A stretch of 64,000 nucleotides of DNA from Durusdinium trenchii. Its lineage: Eukaryota > Sar > Dinophyceae > Suessiales > Symbiodiniaceae. How positions within the stretch are numbered: the first letter of the stretch is position 1; each line of letters begins with the position of its first letter. The stretch lies in NCBI GenBank assembly GCA_963970005.1, contig CAXAMN010021562.1, positions 961,321-1,025,320 of the forward strand, in the 5' to 3' direction. Under the pieces are notes generated by a model. That model did not search any database. It saw only the letters and a program-made list of their open reading frames with translations, and was not told the origin of the DNA. Positions 51,976 to 62,179 of this stretch are shown here, one piece after another. A program made the position numbers and the translations under genes.

Positions 51976-52133
51976 AGGGCTTCGGCGCATCGGTCTCCGT
52001 GGCTGAGGGTCTCCGCGGACCGAGCGCTTCGGAGGGTCTTCCGCTCAGAGAGGCGAAGCCAGCACGGTGGATCGGATGGATCGAACCGTTGGAGAACTTC
52101 ATTCAGAAGCTGCAACCGTTCAGAGCGGGAGCG
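51976..52133 (-). CDS. Candidate exon, unknown protein
   Basis: A 158-base exon with acceptor CGGTTTCAAGCAG and a strong GT donor (CCCT then GTGAGT). It encodes RSRSERLQLLNEVLQRFDPS, then CWLRLSERKTLRSARSAETL. The opposite strand also has a protein-like frame with its own good donor (GAGAG then GTGAGC at 52161). The strand is therefore uncertain. Confidence 0.35.
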
Positions 52134-52742
52134 CTGCTTGAAACCGAGATGAAAAGAGAGGTGAGCAATCAACGAGATTCGACGAGGCCTGTGCTGCAGA
52201 TCAACCCGGCAAACCCCACCTGCAAGGCATTTTGCGATGTGGCGCACCACACACTCTCTCGACCAGCTTCAGATTCACGGCGCAAAGGAGCCACAAAGAA
52301 TCCTTCGTGAATTCGGAGCTGGCTCCTCCGGAGTGGAGACGGAGAAGTGAACCATACGCTTGTGACTTGAGTGTCCACTCATCGTCTCAATCTCGGCGAA
52401 CAGAAGTGAGATCCACATCACAAAAGAAAAGATCCTGTTGCCGGGCTGAACGTTCCATCTGTTCAACCTGCTTGAGATTGGAAGAGCTGATCGTTGAAGA
52501 GTTGTTTTGGCCCAGCTGCCTAAATAGAGACTGAAATGGGCAGAACACCCTTGGATCATCTTCGATGCACTACACCCCATAAAAATAGACCACAAGAAAA
52601 GAAACACATCAGCAAGATAATCACATGCCTCGATGCATTGCCAGCAGCTTGGATCTTGGCTTCACTCAGTCCTCAGCACATGCGTTCAGAGTCAGTGAGC
52701 AGAGCAGGCTGAGCAGGCTGTGGGCTTAAAGTTTAAACTCTG

Positions 52743-52792
52743 AACCCTTGGCATCCAAGGGTTAAAGAGTTGACTAGTCTAGAGTCTAGACT
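52743..52792. repeat. Two adjacent short hairpins
   Basis: AACCCTTGG, loop CAT, CCAAGGGTT forms a perfect 9-bp stem (52743-52763). AGTCTAG, loop AGT, CTAGACT forms a perfect 7-bp stem (52776-52792). No T-run follows, so a bacterial-type terminator is not implied. Confidence 0.8.
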
Positions 52793-53342
52793 GGCCAGGT
52801 TCAACTGGCTCAACAAATATCCACAAACTTTGGTTATTTAAGTGTCAAAACATGGTCTTGACCATTCTTGACCCTCCCACATGTCAAAACATGGTCACTG
52901 CCACCCGGGTGATACCATGCGATACCAACCATCCTCCCCAAGCAGGGACAGACCATGATTAAGTAAGCCATCCTTTTCAAAAAATTGCCATGTACATTGT
53001 CTATCTCCCAAAGCCACAGATTTGGAACCGGGCAGTGCATTTCTGCTAGACCCACCGAAAGCATCACTCCTCAGTGCCAAGATTCGACATCGCTCTTTGG
53101 CTGACGCATGTTCCTTTTCCAAGTCCTGACCCCACTGCGCTCACCGGGCCCGTGACGTCTTCATCGCCGGCACGGACCGATCTCGGTGGTGTCTCGGTGG
53201 TGTCTGTCCGGAGTCAGACGGAAGTCCCAATGGCACCAAGTCTCCTCAGTAGATCGCTCTGGCTCTATTTTTGACACGGGATTGGTGCGTTCCGATATCT
53301 GGAGATTGCGAGTCCTACAGGTCCACCACAAGGAGGTCTAGA

Positions 53343-53423
53343 TATAGTGGTCCCCAAATAGACAGAAGCGCTGTTCAATACATTCTGTCTTAGTGGGAAT
53401 CTACTGTTCTATCTATTTGGGGG
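53343..53423 (+). mobile_element. MITE-like short inverted-repeat element, copy 2
   Basis: An 81-bp segment beginning TATAGTGGTCCCCAAATAGA and ending TCTATCTATTTGGGGG. It is homologous, in opposite orientation, to 47933-48012, with scattered differences in the middle. The size, inverted ends and lack of coding sequence fit a non-autonomous DNA element or an introner-like element. Confidence 0.75.
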
Positions 53424-55650
53424 CATTTAGTGTCTATCAAAAAACCTTCCTGCAGCCGTCAATCCAATCGTCGATCCCTGCGTCTACACGTCCTGTCTTC
53501 CTTGCCCCAAACAGCCGCAGCTTTATTTCGGACTGGCTTCCCTTCTGAACGTGAGGGTTGCCACAAACCGTATCAAGCAATGGATCGACATGCCACGGTC
53601 ATCTACCAGCGGACCACCAGCGATGATCGTTTTGAAGTTCGAAGCATTGGTTGCACCATCCATTTTGTTCGGTCGCATGGTCAGCCTCGCTACGCGACGG
53701 ACCTGCAACTTCTGGGCGACCTCGGCTTTGGCAGCTTCCAACTGAGCCAATTCCTGCGAGGGATGTGATTCAATTGACAGGTATTGAAGATTCCTTGTGT
53801 TGCATGGAAGGCGGGCCGGGGATGGTCTGATATGAGGGATGGTCAAAATGACCAACTAAGATACGACAAGGGTTGAACCCACCCTACTTGTCAAAGAAAA
53901 CACCCAAAGTTATCCAAAGTTGTATAATGCCACAAAATGCTCAAACCCAGGTCCTTCACTTGGGTCTCATTCTGCTGCGCCAGCACCGCCATCTCACTTC
54001 CAGGTTTCGAGGCCTGGCCACGAGAAACAGCACCGCACGGACCCAGGGCCTCGACCCTGGGCGAACCTGAAGGGGACGCAAGGCGCCCATTGGGCTGAAA
54101 GGAAAGGGGAAGCGAGGTCAAACCCAAAAATCCCCGAAGGTCTCAAGGGTCCTGAAAAGTCATGGCAATCACCCCGGCTCAACCTGTGCGAATCCCGAAA
54201 TTGAAGAGAGATGGTGTCAAACGAAACAAGGCATAACAAGGCCACACAAAAGCCATGTCGACGGCTTGAAGAGGTTGAAACACATTGAAACGTTTTTTTG
54301 ATGATTCTGTCATCTGTTCAGGTCAATCAACTCTAGAAACATGGTAACATGATTAACATGGTCATAAAATTCCATAAACCCGTAGAGCACAGTCCATTTC
54401 ATCCATAACGATGTTTCGCTGATGCAATTCCCTTTCATACCCTTTCATACCCAAGGACACCGCCTGCGTCAACTGTTCCTGCAACTCCTTCACCCGTCGC
54501 TCCAAATGGCTTGTCTGCACCTGCCGAATCAGGGCGGAAACGGTTTGTCTCCACAGCGTGGAGCGTGGATGACAAAAGAGGGGCCGTTTTCTGCACGGAT
54601 GCTGTGTTGATATCTCCATATTGATATGAATATCATTGAATATCAACATATGTTTTATTACTATTCAGTATTCAAGAATATGAGTTGCAAAAATCGATAT
54701 GATGTGGTTGCGTTGGGACTGCTGCGGTCAATAGGAAAACTGGATGAAGGCTACACTCCCTGACTCCCTGTTTCGTTTCCTTTTGTATGTGTGTGTGCGT
54801 CTCTCTGTGTTCCACCCTCCTCTTCATATCTAGGGTTAAAGCTTGTAGCGGCGGGGCACCATTCATACCAACCCCCGCCCAGCCCTTCTTTGAGGTACGG
54901 AAGCAAATGCCGATGCATGGTCGATTCCATGACTTTCTAGTATTCCCACGCATTCCTGTAGAACCTGGTTTGTGCAGGGCTGCTGACTAGGAGCCACTAG
55001 CATGGTACTGAAACCGCTTGCACTAGTGTTGCAGAGAAAAGCAGTATGGAGGCTCATGGAGGGCATCTATTTTTCAGGTTCCATGCCCCAGTCAGCCTGA
55101 GTCTATCAACAAAACTGCAAATATATAGATTTGTAGGGAGCATACATCACCCAAAAGCCAAAGATGGAGGGTTCATCATCCAAAAGTGTGCGAGCGGGTT
55201 CTCCAGGGAGTCTCCCGCGATGAATGTCCGCAGAACTTTGGACTGGGGTTTCAAGCAGTCCCGCAGACACGATGATAACACTCGCAAGTTAGGAGTTAGT
55301 GCTTGCGATCCCGGTTAGCATGGCAGTTAGCATCCACCCCCACCCTCCGCACCTCTTCTCAGCCACCCAAAAGACCAGCGTCACACACACCACACGCGGC
55401 ACGGCCCTGTCGCCTCGCTGCTCTGCTGGCTGGCCTTCTCTCCGCGCCGTGCGGTGGCGGTGGTCAAGGCCGAGGCCTGGACGGGCGTGATGGCCGGTGA
55501 GGAGGAAGGGCACGAAGAAAAGAAGAGTCTTCCATCTTTGGCTCAGTCTAAAATCCGGGCGCCGGCCACGGGCCCGTGTCCTTGCCGGAGGCCTTCGGTT
55601 GGTAACCGAAGGTTGTATACGCTCGCCGCCCCTGCCGCCGACTCTTTTGG

Positions 55651-55712
55651 TCGACCCCCGCCCGACCCCTGCCCGACCCCCGGTCGACCCCCGGTCGAAT
55701 CCGGTCGATAGA
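55651..55712. repeat. GACCCC-type GC-rich tandem repeat
   Basis: Repeated GACCCCCGGTC and GACCCCTGCCC units. Frames on both strands are open through it, which explains the long but unconvincing ORFs here. Confidence 0.8.
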
Positions 55713-55841
55713 TGTAGACAAGGGTGGTGTCTGGTGTCGGTTGTGCGTGCCGCGCGGACAGGCTTAATCGACATTTCGTGGGTGTTGGGCACGCGCCAAC
55801 AGCAAAGGCGGAACATGTGCTCCAAGATGATCTGACACAGC

Positions 55842-55978
55842 CCCTCAAGAGGACCCAACATAGGTCCCAGATATGGCACACATAGCCGCAAGATGACCCT
55901 ACCTAGGTCCCAGATATGGGAAACATAGCCCCTAGATGGGCCAAGATTGCCTCAAGATGTGGCAACATAGGCCCCACA
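55842..55978. repeat. Degenerate tandem repeat of about 40 bp
   Basis: Units contain TAGGTCCCAGATATGG and ACATAGCC, each followed by AAGATG or TAGATG. Two clear copies and one or two decayed copies are present. Confidence 0.75.
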
Positions 55979-55985
55979 CAGTCTC

Positions 55986-55994
55986 AAAAAGAGA

Positions 55995-56029
<35 letters not shown>

Positions 56030-56030
56030 G
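55986..56030. repeat. GA dinucleotide microsatellite
   Basis: A run of GA interrupted once by GACA. Confidence 0.95.
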
Positions 56031-56181
56031 TGGGATATAGGGGATAGAATACCTCAACGAAAGTTTGCATGGACAAACGTCGGTCTAGCGCCTTTTTTTT
56101 TGGATTCGCTCTCTTCGACTCTTCGACGGCGCGATTGCCGCCGGTTCCACTTCTACGCTGCCCGCTCACACCGATTGTCAC

Positions 56182-56808
56182 GCTGAGCGATGCTCTGCGC
56201 ACTCTAAACCAACTAATATTTCCACTTCTCTGAGCTCTACCTTCTCCCGCTGAGCGATGCTCTGCGGGTACTTTTTTTGCCACAGAAACTCGCAGAACCG
56301 TAGATCTCGCTAGCAAGCGAACTGGTACTGGGACTGGCTGCGTCACTCATCGACGCGTGATCACACGCTGACTGCGTCCCTCAGCCTGAGCTGTTGCTTC
56401 CTGCCGAGCCGTCAGCCTCCGCCGCTTGCCACCATAGTTCTGCGTGGCAGTGTATGGATCCAAGTCAAACTTCCAAGGCCTGCTCGCAAACTCGCTCATC
56501 AGTAATCGAGCCAAACTGCCTTGTTCCCCCAGCGCCGTGTTCACTTGCAAGCACACTGCCTGAAAACCCAACTCTCGGTCGGCTGGGGACAACTGTTGGA
56601 AAGCCGCTTCGCAGGCATCCATGACCATCTTCATCACGATCGTCCCATACAAACTGCTTTTCACATACTGGGAGTTGTAACCCTGGACGATCGCGAGGTC
56701 ATACTCCGGCTCTGCATCGTCGCCCGAGTGCACCGCCCACTTCACGTTCACCTCCCCGGTGACGTCCCACCAACTCGAAGGGCCACTGTTCTGCTGAGCG
56801 ATGCTCTG
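56182..56808. repeat. Three copies of GCAGAGCATCGCTCAGC
   Basis: On the minus strand the 17-bp motif occurs at about 56182-56198, 56249-56265 and 56792-56808. The copy at 56792 lies inside the ORF and encodes QSIAQQ; the other two lie past its stop. The core GAGC-GAT-GCTC can pair with itself. Confidence 0.8.
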
Positions 56809-57057
56809 CAGAGTTGTTGGCGCGGGGTTCAATGCTATCAGTGCACCGGCCAAAGCTCGCCGGTCCTTCGCAACGGCCTGCACCACCACTGTCGCGACCT
56901 TCACAAAAAAGTCTGCCACATCCCCTGTGGCTTGCTGCACCTCCGCCAACAGCCGTGTACTCTCGTTGGCGACTGGCAACGTCACCCTCGACGCTGCCTC
57001 CCGGCTTGCTGCGTCGGGCGCGCACCACACTCCCGCCTCGCAGGGGTGCGCAGACAC
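56347..57057 (-). CDS. Probable 3' exon or single-exon ORF, unknown protein of at least 236 aa
   Basis: It is the longest protein-like frame outside the retroelement, open from about 57099 to a TGA at 56349-56347. It begins with GTG rather than ATG, and the first internal methionines are around residue 125, so the N-terminus is probably on an upstream exon. The sequence is alternating hydrophobic and acidic (VADFFVKVATVVVQAV, VKWAVHSGDDAEPEYD, KMVMDACEAAFQQLS) and ends in a basic tail with GGKRRRL. No family is recognised. No zinc or catalytic motif is visible. It could be a dinoflagellate-specific nuclear or structural protein; this is a guess. Confidence 0.5.
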   Translation of the reverse strand: MSAHPCEAGVWCAPDAASREAASRVTLPVANESTRLLAEVQQATGDVADFFVKVATVVVQAVAKDRRALAGALIALNPAPTTLQSIAQQNSGPSSWWDVTGEVNVKWAVHSGDDAEPEYDLAIVQGYNSQYVKSSLYGTIVMKMVMDACEAAFQQLSPADRELGFQAVCLQVNTALGEQGSLARLLMSEFASRPWKFDLDPYTATQNYGGKRRRLTARQEATAQAEGRSQRVITRR

Positions 57058-58356
57058 CCGTCTTCCTTTCTTAGCGTTTCTCTCTCGAGTCCAACTGTGT
57101 TATGCTTTTCACTGCCTCTTTGCAAGTACATGGACCTCAGAAAGAACTATGTGGACAAGCTATGGGTTAGCTCCGCTCTATCACCCTGTGTTAACTCTTA
57201 CCAACCAAGTACGTCTTCTTAGTCTGTTTCCTACCGTCCGCTCTCCCCTCCGACCGGCTGCGTGGACTCCGGCTCCGACTTCTGCGTTGGCGCTGCTGCG
57301 CTGGCCGCCGACTTTCTCGCCATGGCGTCCTGTCTACCGCTATGGATGGCGACGGCAGGACGCAGACTCGGCGCTCGGTTGCAACTTATCCTAAAAATGT
57401 GACCATGTTCAAGCAGTTTCGTTTTCTACCTCCGCCGCTTCCTTTTTTATCCATGCATGTTTCTCTACTCTTTGCTTGAATGCCTAAACTGTTATGGTTA
57501 CCGTGCCCGTGACTCCGCTCATGCTTTGTCTAGCTGCTGAGAGCCACCAGCTCTCAGTCGGCCAGCTGTGTTTCAACTTCGGTGCTACTATACGCTTTCC
57601 TCACTCCCTCTTGCTTGCCCACTCTCTGTCTGCTTAAACAGACCCAGTTGCTTCCGTCGGCACCTGGCCTCGCCCTCGAGGCATGCTTCCAACTTCCCGC
57701 TGCCGCCGCGAGGCTTCCATTCCTCACCTGCAGCGGCGTACACAAAAAGTTCCTCCAGTTAAACACAAACTCATTACCCCATTTAGTCTTCTTATTCCAC
57801 TGCTTCCCCATCCCTTTCCGATTCTCCACGAAATGCTACTACTCATCCCCCACTATGAACTACACCAATTACACATTAATACTCGATATTTCTCATGTGT
57901 CTCCTAACCAACATCCTTACTGACAGTGTGCTCGCGCCCGGAATTTCCTTTTGATTCCCCTAACGGTTGCCTTATCCAAACTTAGCCTACCGCAACAGCT
58001 GCCATCCCCGCCTGCGATCCACTGCGTCCGACGGCTCTCCCGACCTTCGGTGTGCTCCATGCACACCCGGGCGGTCAGCCCCCGTCTTGCGAAGGATGCT
58101 GCCGGGACGCCCGAAGTCCCGGCCCCCCGTCGTATACGAGGGTGGGGAAGCGATGCTCTCCCACGACCTTGTGGCAGAGACAGAGACAGAGACAGATACC
58201 GACAGATACCGAGACGGAGACAGAGACGCCCTACACATACCCACATAGGCCGGCGCCCGGCTGTCAGGCGTAAGCCTCATAAATCCAAAACTCCTAAACT
58301 CAAAGAACAATTCACGGATATATACCATCAGATACCCATACCACTGTAAAACCCAC
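57058..58356. other. Non-coding stretch
   Basis: It includes GAGACA-type repeats near 58175-58230. Open frames exist on both strands but none is convincing. Confidence 0.45.
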
Positions 58357-58508
58357 GGATGCAGGTCCAAAGACTGGTATTCCTCTGTCAGAGCACAGGT
58401 CTTCTTCGACACCCTTTGGTCCAGCCGCTTCTCTTTCGAATCCCGACTCCCCTCGAGCCACCCCAGAGCTGAAGTGGAGGTCGCCAAATCGTGTACCAGG
58501 CCATCCAA
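58357..58508 (-). CDS. Candidate exon, unknown protein, downstream of COG2
   Basis: The frame encodes DGLVHDLATSTSALGWLEGS, then KEKRLDQRVSKKTCALTEEY, and ends at a good GT donor (ATCC then GTGGGT). No ATG starts it. It lies 325 bases after the COG2 stop on the same strand, so it would belong to the next gene of a one-way cluster. The family is not recognised. Confidence 0.35.
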
Positions 58509-58832
58509 AGGGAATCCAATGGGCTAGCCTGCACTAATTGGGGATCTCCATTGGACACCCTTTGGATGGTCTAGGTATAAATCTCCTAAAAAGTATTCTT
58601 GCTCCAAAAGTTCGCGTGGTGGGAGATGGAGGATGGACTTCCAACTGATACCAATCAGGTTTGAAGAAGGATTAGAAAGGTGTCTTTCCCTGCTTTCATT
58701 TATCTTGTTCTTCCATCTCTTTTTTCCTATGTCGTGTTCTTTTCCTTTCTGGTTCGGCTCGTTCCCCGCGCGATCCAGCGGATTTCCGTGCATCGCACTT
58801 TTTTTTTATCTCGGCCGCGACGGTGCCGTCGA

Positions 58833-59075
58833 CTAGGTGGCCGTGCGACGAATGCCAGACACGGCCTCCGTCAACTTCTGGAGACCCTCCGGTTTTGACC
58901 CAGCGGTCGCTGAGGCCATGGAACTGAAGGTATCCACGTCAAGACAGAGTTGGAGGTAGATCTTGTCCAAATCAGACACCTCGAGAGGCTTGGGCCCATT
59001 CATGAATCTAAGTGTAAATTCACACCCGGACACCGTGTCTCCTACACTGTGGCAGTGGATGACAATTCTGACATT
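58833..59075 (-). CDS. COG2: COG2, terminal exon
   Basis: An 81-codon exon after acceptor GTTTTGTAAG, ending at TAG (58835-58833). It encodes EVSDLDKIYLQLCLDVDTFS then KPEGLQKLTEAVSGIRRTAT. The DKIxLQLxLDV motif close to the C-terminus, followed by a leucine-rich tail, is the usual end of COG2, a subunit of the conserved oligomeric Golgi tethering complex in lobe A. Order relative to the other exons matches COG2. An additional N-terminal portion (NVRIVIHCHSVGDTVSGC) is not obviously family sequence. Confidence 0.7.
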   Translation of the reverse strand, partial: NVRIVIHCHSVGDTVSGCEFTLRFMNGPKPLEVSDLDKIYLQLCLDVDTFSSMASATAGSKPEGLQKLTEAVSGIRRTAT

Positions 59076-59837
59076 CTTACAAAACAAACCCATGGCCTTT
59101 AGTTGCTTGTTTTCCCAAAACAAACCCGGCCATATCGGGCCGTATTGTCGCACCGGGGGACCATTGGATCCGGCAGGAGAAAAAAAGAAGGATGGGCATC
59201 CTCGACTCTTCGAACGCCATTTGACCCAGCTGCAGGTGGGGGTCATGATGGCTATCGAGGGAAAAGCAACAGTCTAGTAGAAACACTGACCAAGACGACC
59301 CTCCACGTCACCAGCATTGTGCATCATGTTCTTTTCTGGCCGCTGGCCTTTGACCAAAAGGGCGTGAGACTTGCACGAGGGGTGGTCAAAAACTGTTTGC
59401 TTCTTCATGCTTCCCCATGTCCCCTTTCAAAGAACCACAATCAAAGCTCTTTATACAAATACTCCTAGCTGCTTATCTGCGAACTGGAAGTCGTGGTGTT
59501 ATCACCGATCTTCGCTCTAGGGTGGATTGTCAGTCATGTTCTCCAGCTTTGGAGGGTTGGGGTCATAGATTGTGTTCCCAAATCCACTACGATGGCTGGG
59601 AGTTGGGACCAACGCCCAAAACAAACATCATGTCCCAAGCGAAGAAGATCCGTGGCAATAGAAGCGCTTCGACCGCCATGTAATTATATACTGGAGATCC
59701 ATCTTTAATCACAACGGCGCCCATCGTTGCGAACGACGCCTTCTCTCCCTCCCAAACGCCACCAACCCAGTAGGCAGCACGCTCCAAACAGTCCACCGGC
59801 CCACGTGACTGGCCGTCCACGTTCGGATCCGTCCGAC
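59076..59837 (-). other. Probable COG2 intron, with a protein-like frame inside
   Basis: A minus-strand frame at about 59800-59640 reads CLERAAYWVGGVWEGEKASF and FATMGAVVIKDGSPVYNYMA. It looks coding but does not resemble COG2. It may be an extra exon, a nested gene or chance. Confidence 0.35.
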
Positions 59838-59906
59838 CGGTGCCCCCTCCGCCTGGTCATCGCCCTTGGCGTCGCCTCGTCCAGCGAGGCGGCGCAGGGA
59901 GGCCTC
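59838..59906 (-). CDS. COG2: COG2, exon before the terminal exon
   Basis: A 69-base exon after acceptor CCATCAGCAG, with a possible GT donor (CACCG then GTCGGA). It encodes EASLRRLAGRGDAKGDDQAE. COG2 proteins have an ESLxRL segment followed by a basic, low-complexity linker just before the DKIRLQL motif, so this fits in order and in content. Confidence 0.6.
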
Positions 59907-61512
59907 CTGCTGATGGGTCATCCTGGGCGATCGAAAAAGGAACCACCTGGTTGATGGGCAGCAAGATAAAGGTGTGTATATACATGAGTAGACCACAACA
60001 AAAAATGATCATAATGGTTGGTGCACATCATATTTGGTGCACCATTGGGCACCGCGAGTCTCCTCATGTTGAAAAGAATTGCATTTATGTCTCAGCACAC
60101 CAGGACAGACATTCATGGCATTCAGGACACACGAGACTGCTCTTGTTTACTCTTATCAGAATGTCACAGAAACATTGTAGTTGCATCATTTGCTGAGGCA
60201 CTCAATGTTATTGACAAGTCAAGGTAGGATTCATGGACTTCCTCATTAAGCCCACCAGTGTTGCACAAGTTTCAGGCCGAGCTTTTTCCACCCATGACTA
60301 GAGCTCATGCATCCCTCAAATCCTCCAGTTCTTAAAATGAGCTTCTGATATTCTCTGGGCTTTCAAGCAGTATTTTTGTAGATCTGTTATGATCTGTTCA
60401 ATTCTATTAATCATCTCCCTGCAGCCCAAAAATGATAGGGCAGTCCTCATTGACCATCTCAAGAGCAACAATCCGGAAAAATTGTGCATGACATGGACCT
60501 GGATCTGACCAGTCTGCCGCAATCTGCCCCAAATCCCTTGGGTTTTCTATAGTCGTCCAGGCATCTCAATGAGTTGCGTCGCCTGCACCGCGAACTCTTG
60601 CGCCGCTCCGTCCTGGACGCGGTTCCCGGTGCTTCTGAAAGGGCGACCGGCATAGTAGGCAGGGGGTTCGAATAGGGAATGAATATGCTTGACCCTTTGA
60701 AGCCCATTCCCAATCTGAAAGGCCTTTGATGCAAGTCAAAGGAAGAAATCCTGCACGAGTTGAAGTAGGAACAGGGCCCACACATACTGGCCTTGGGGGA
60801 CCCGATGTCTTCCTTCCGAGCAAGAACACAATGAAACATCATGAAGCCCATGTTGGCTAGCTGATCCAAGATTCAGATCCAGAACACGTAAGGCATGATT
60901 TGGTCAGAACTCGCCATACACCGGGCATTTGGTCAGGACTCTCAGCCCAAGCCCCAAAACGTTATAATTGCACATCCCATCACGGCCTGTAATGACGCAA
61001 CCCAAAAATCGAAACTTCCCCGAACCAACCTGGGTACCCTCCGATAGTTTGATAGAGCTGGTTGGAAAATGATATTCCTCCATTGGCAAAATCGGAGGCC
61101 GTCTGTCAGGTTCTAAGTTGCTCTGTGGTCACGAAATCATGCACTTAATGTAGACTCTTGATCAATGAGCCTTCTGCAGTGCATTCCAAGCGTCCACCAT
61201 TTCTTTGAGCCAAGCCCTGACGAAGTCTTCAGCTATCTTGGAACCCACCAAGACATCACGAAAGGCTGTCAGAGGCCTCCGGACACAGCGAAAGCTTCTG
61301 TGAAGCCAGGTGGTCTCAAAATTCAAAATCGAGAAACAAGCATGAAAAACCTACCGAGTCAGAGTCTGCTCATTTGTCCGATCTCGCTCTGGAGGTAGTT
61401 TGGGCTGGCATCCCGCTTTTGTCTCTGCTTGTTCCTTGCAACAAGTGGTCAATGTCTTTTCACCACAAAAGACCAGATCCCACCAGGTCTTTCCACCGAC
61501 GTCGGGACCCAC
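59907..61512 (-). other. Probable COG2 intron region
   Basis: At least one COG2 exon is still expected here, the stretch between SPYV and SLRRL. A frame near 60640-60580 (GAAQEFAVQATQLIE) and another near 60430-60316 (MINRIEQIITDLQKYCLKAQ) are protein-like but could not be assigned. Confidence 0.35.
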
Positions 61513-61658
61513 CTTAAGGAGGACTCCACATAGGGCGAGGCTTTGGTGGGCACCGGCTTGTTCAGCATCCGGTAGAAGGCTGGAATCCCGCGGATCGCCG
61601 CGAAGGGCGTCCCCATGGCCTGGGGGGAAGCCGAGAAGCGGGGTGGTGCTGGGAAGGT
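61513..61658 (-). CDS. COG2: COG2, exon with the YRxxNKPxPTxxSPYV motif
   Basis: A 146-base exon with acceptor TTTGTATGGCAG and a strong GT donor (CTTAAG then GTGGGT). It encodes TFPAPPRFSASPQAMGTPFA, then IPAFYRMLNKPVPTKASPYV and ESSLR. The YRxTNKxxPTxxSxYV segment is a hallmark of the COG2 C-terminal half in animals and plants. The first part is a divergent insert. Confidence 0.7.
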
Positions 61659-62071
61659 CTGCCATACAAACTTCCATACACCAGATGCTTTTAGCCAAAA
61701 CACTCATGTTTGTACCCCAAAAACTTCGAAGACCGTGTGTTTTGAGCCACGTGCATGAGTATCTTGGACCAATTCATCCATACTCCACCATCTTTCCCAA
61801 AAGCACACCGCCACGCAGTTCATCGTAGCAACAAAACCAAGAACTTTGGTCTTCCCCCCACCCAGCAACTGTTGACAGTTGACCGAGTTTGAAATGCAGG
61901 GCCCCTACTAAAGACACTTATGATTATTCTGCCCTGGGTAGATGTATGTAAGCCACTACGCCGTGGAGTTTCCCCTGTGTAGGAAGTGTTTCTTCCTGCA
62001 GGAGGACACACAACACCTGTCAACCACGCACAGGTCTTCCGCTTCCCACGTTTCTCTTCCCCGTTGTCAAC
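61659..62071 (-). other. COG2 intron
   Basis: About 413 bases between two COG2 exons. Nothing else is seen. Confidence 0.45.
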
Positions 62072-62179
62072 GCTGCCACGAGGCGGCCACCACTTGCTTC
62101 ACCATCCCATCCTTCAACAAAAGCAGCATTGGCTCCAGACTCCGAGCTGCCTCCATCAGCAGCACCTTAGCCACCTCTC
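62072..62179 (-). CDS. COG2: COG2, exon (helical segment)
   Basis: A 108-base exon starting after GCCGAG and ending at a GT donor (GCAGC then GTTGAC). It encodes EVAKVLLMEAARSLEPMLLL, then LKDGMVKQVVAASWQ. It is a helical segment placed between the FWRLTLQ-like and YRxxNKP-like exons, where COG2 has helical bundle sequence. Assigned mainly by position and strand. Confidence 0.5.

Larger units (their letters stand above)
52134..55650. other. Stretch without a supported gene
   Basis: It holds two hairpins (52743-52792) and the second MITE-like element (53343-53423). The open frames seen lack family resemblance and splice context. Confidence 0.45.
55713..56346. other. Repeat-rich non-coding stretch
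   Basis: It holds the 40-bp degenerate repeat (55842-55978), the GA microsatellite (55986-56030) and two copies of the 17-bp GCAGAGCATCGCTCAGC motif. On the minus strand it would be 3' flank of the ORF at 57057-56347. Confidence 0.5.

Noticed and set aside
51621-52310. Plus-strand 229-codon open frame as a single gene
   Set aside because: Only its second half looks like protein; the first half is better in another frame, and the opposite strand also has a good exon. It is reported as an ambiguous region.
55289-55891. Minus-strand 200-codon open frame
   Set aside because: It is open mainly because of GC-rich repeats; it is rich in Arg, Gly and Pro with no motif, and the plus strand is equally open.
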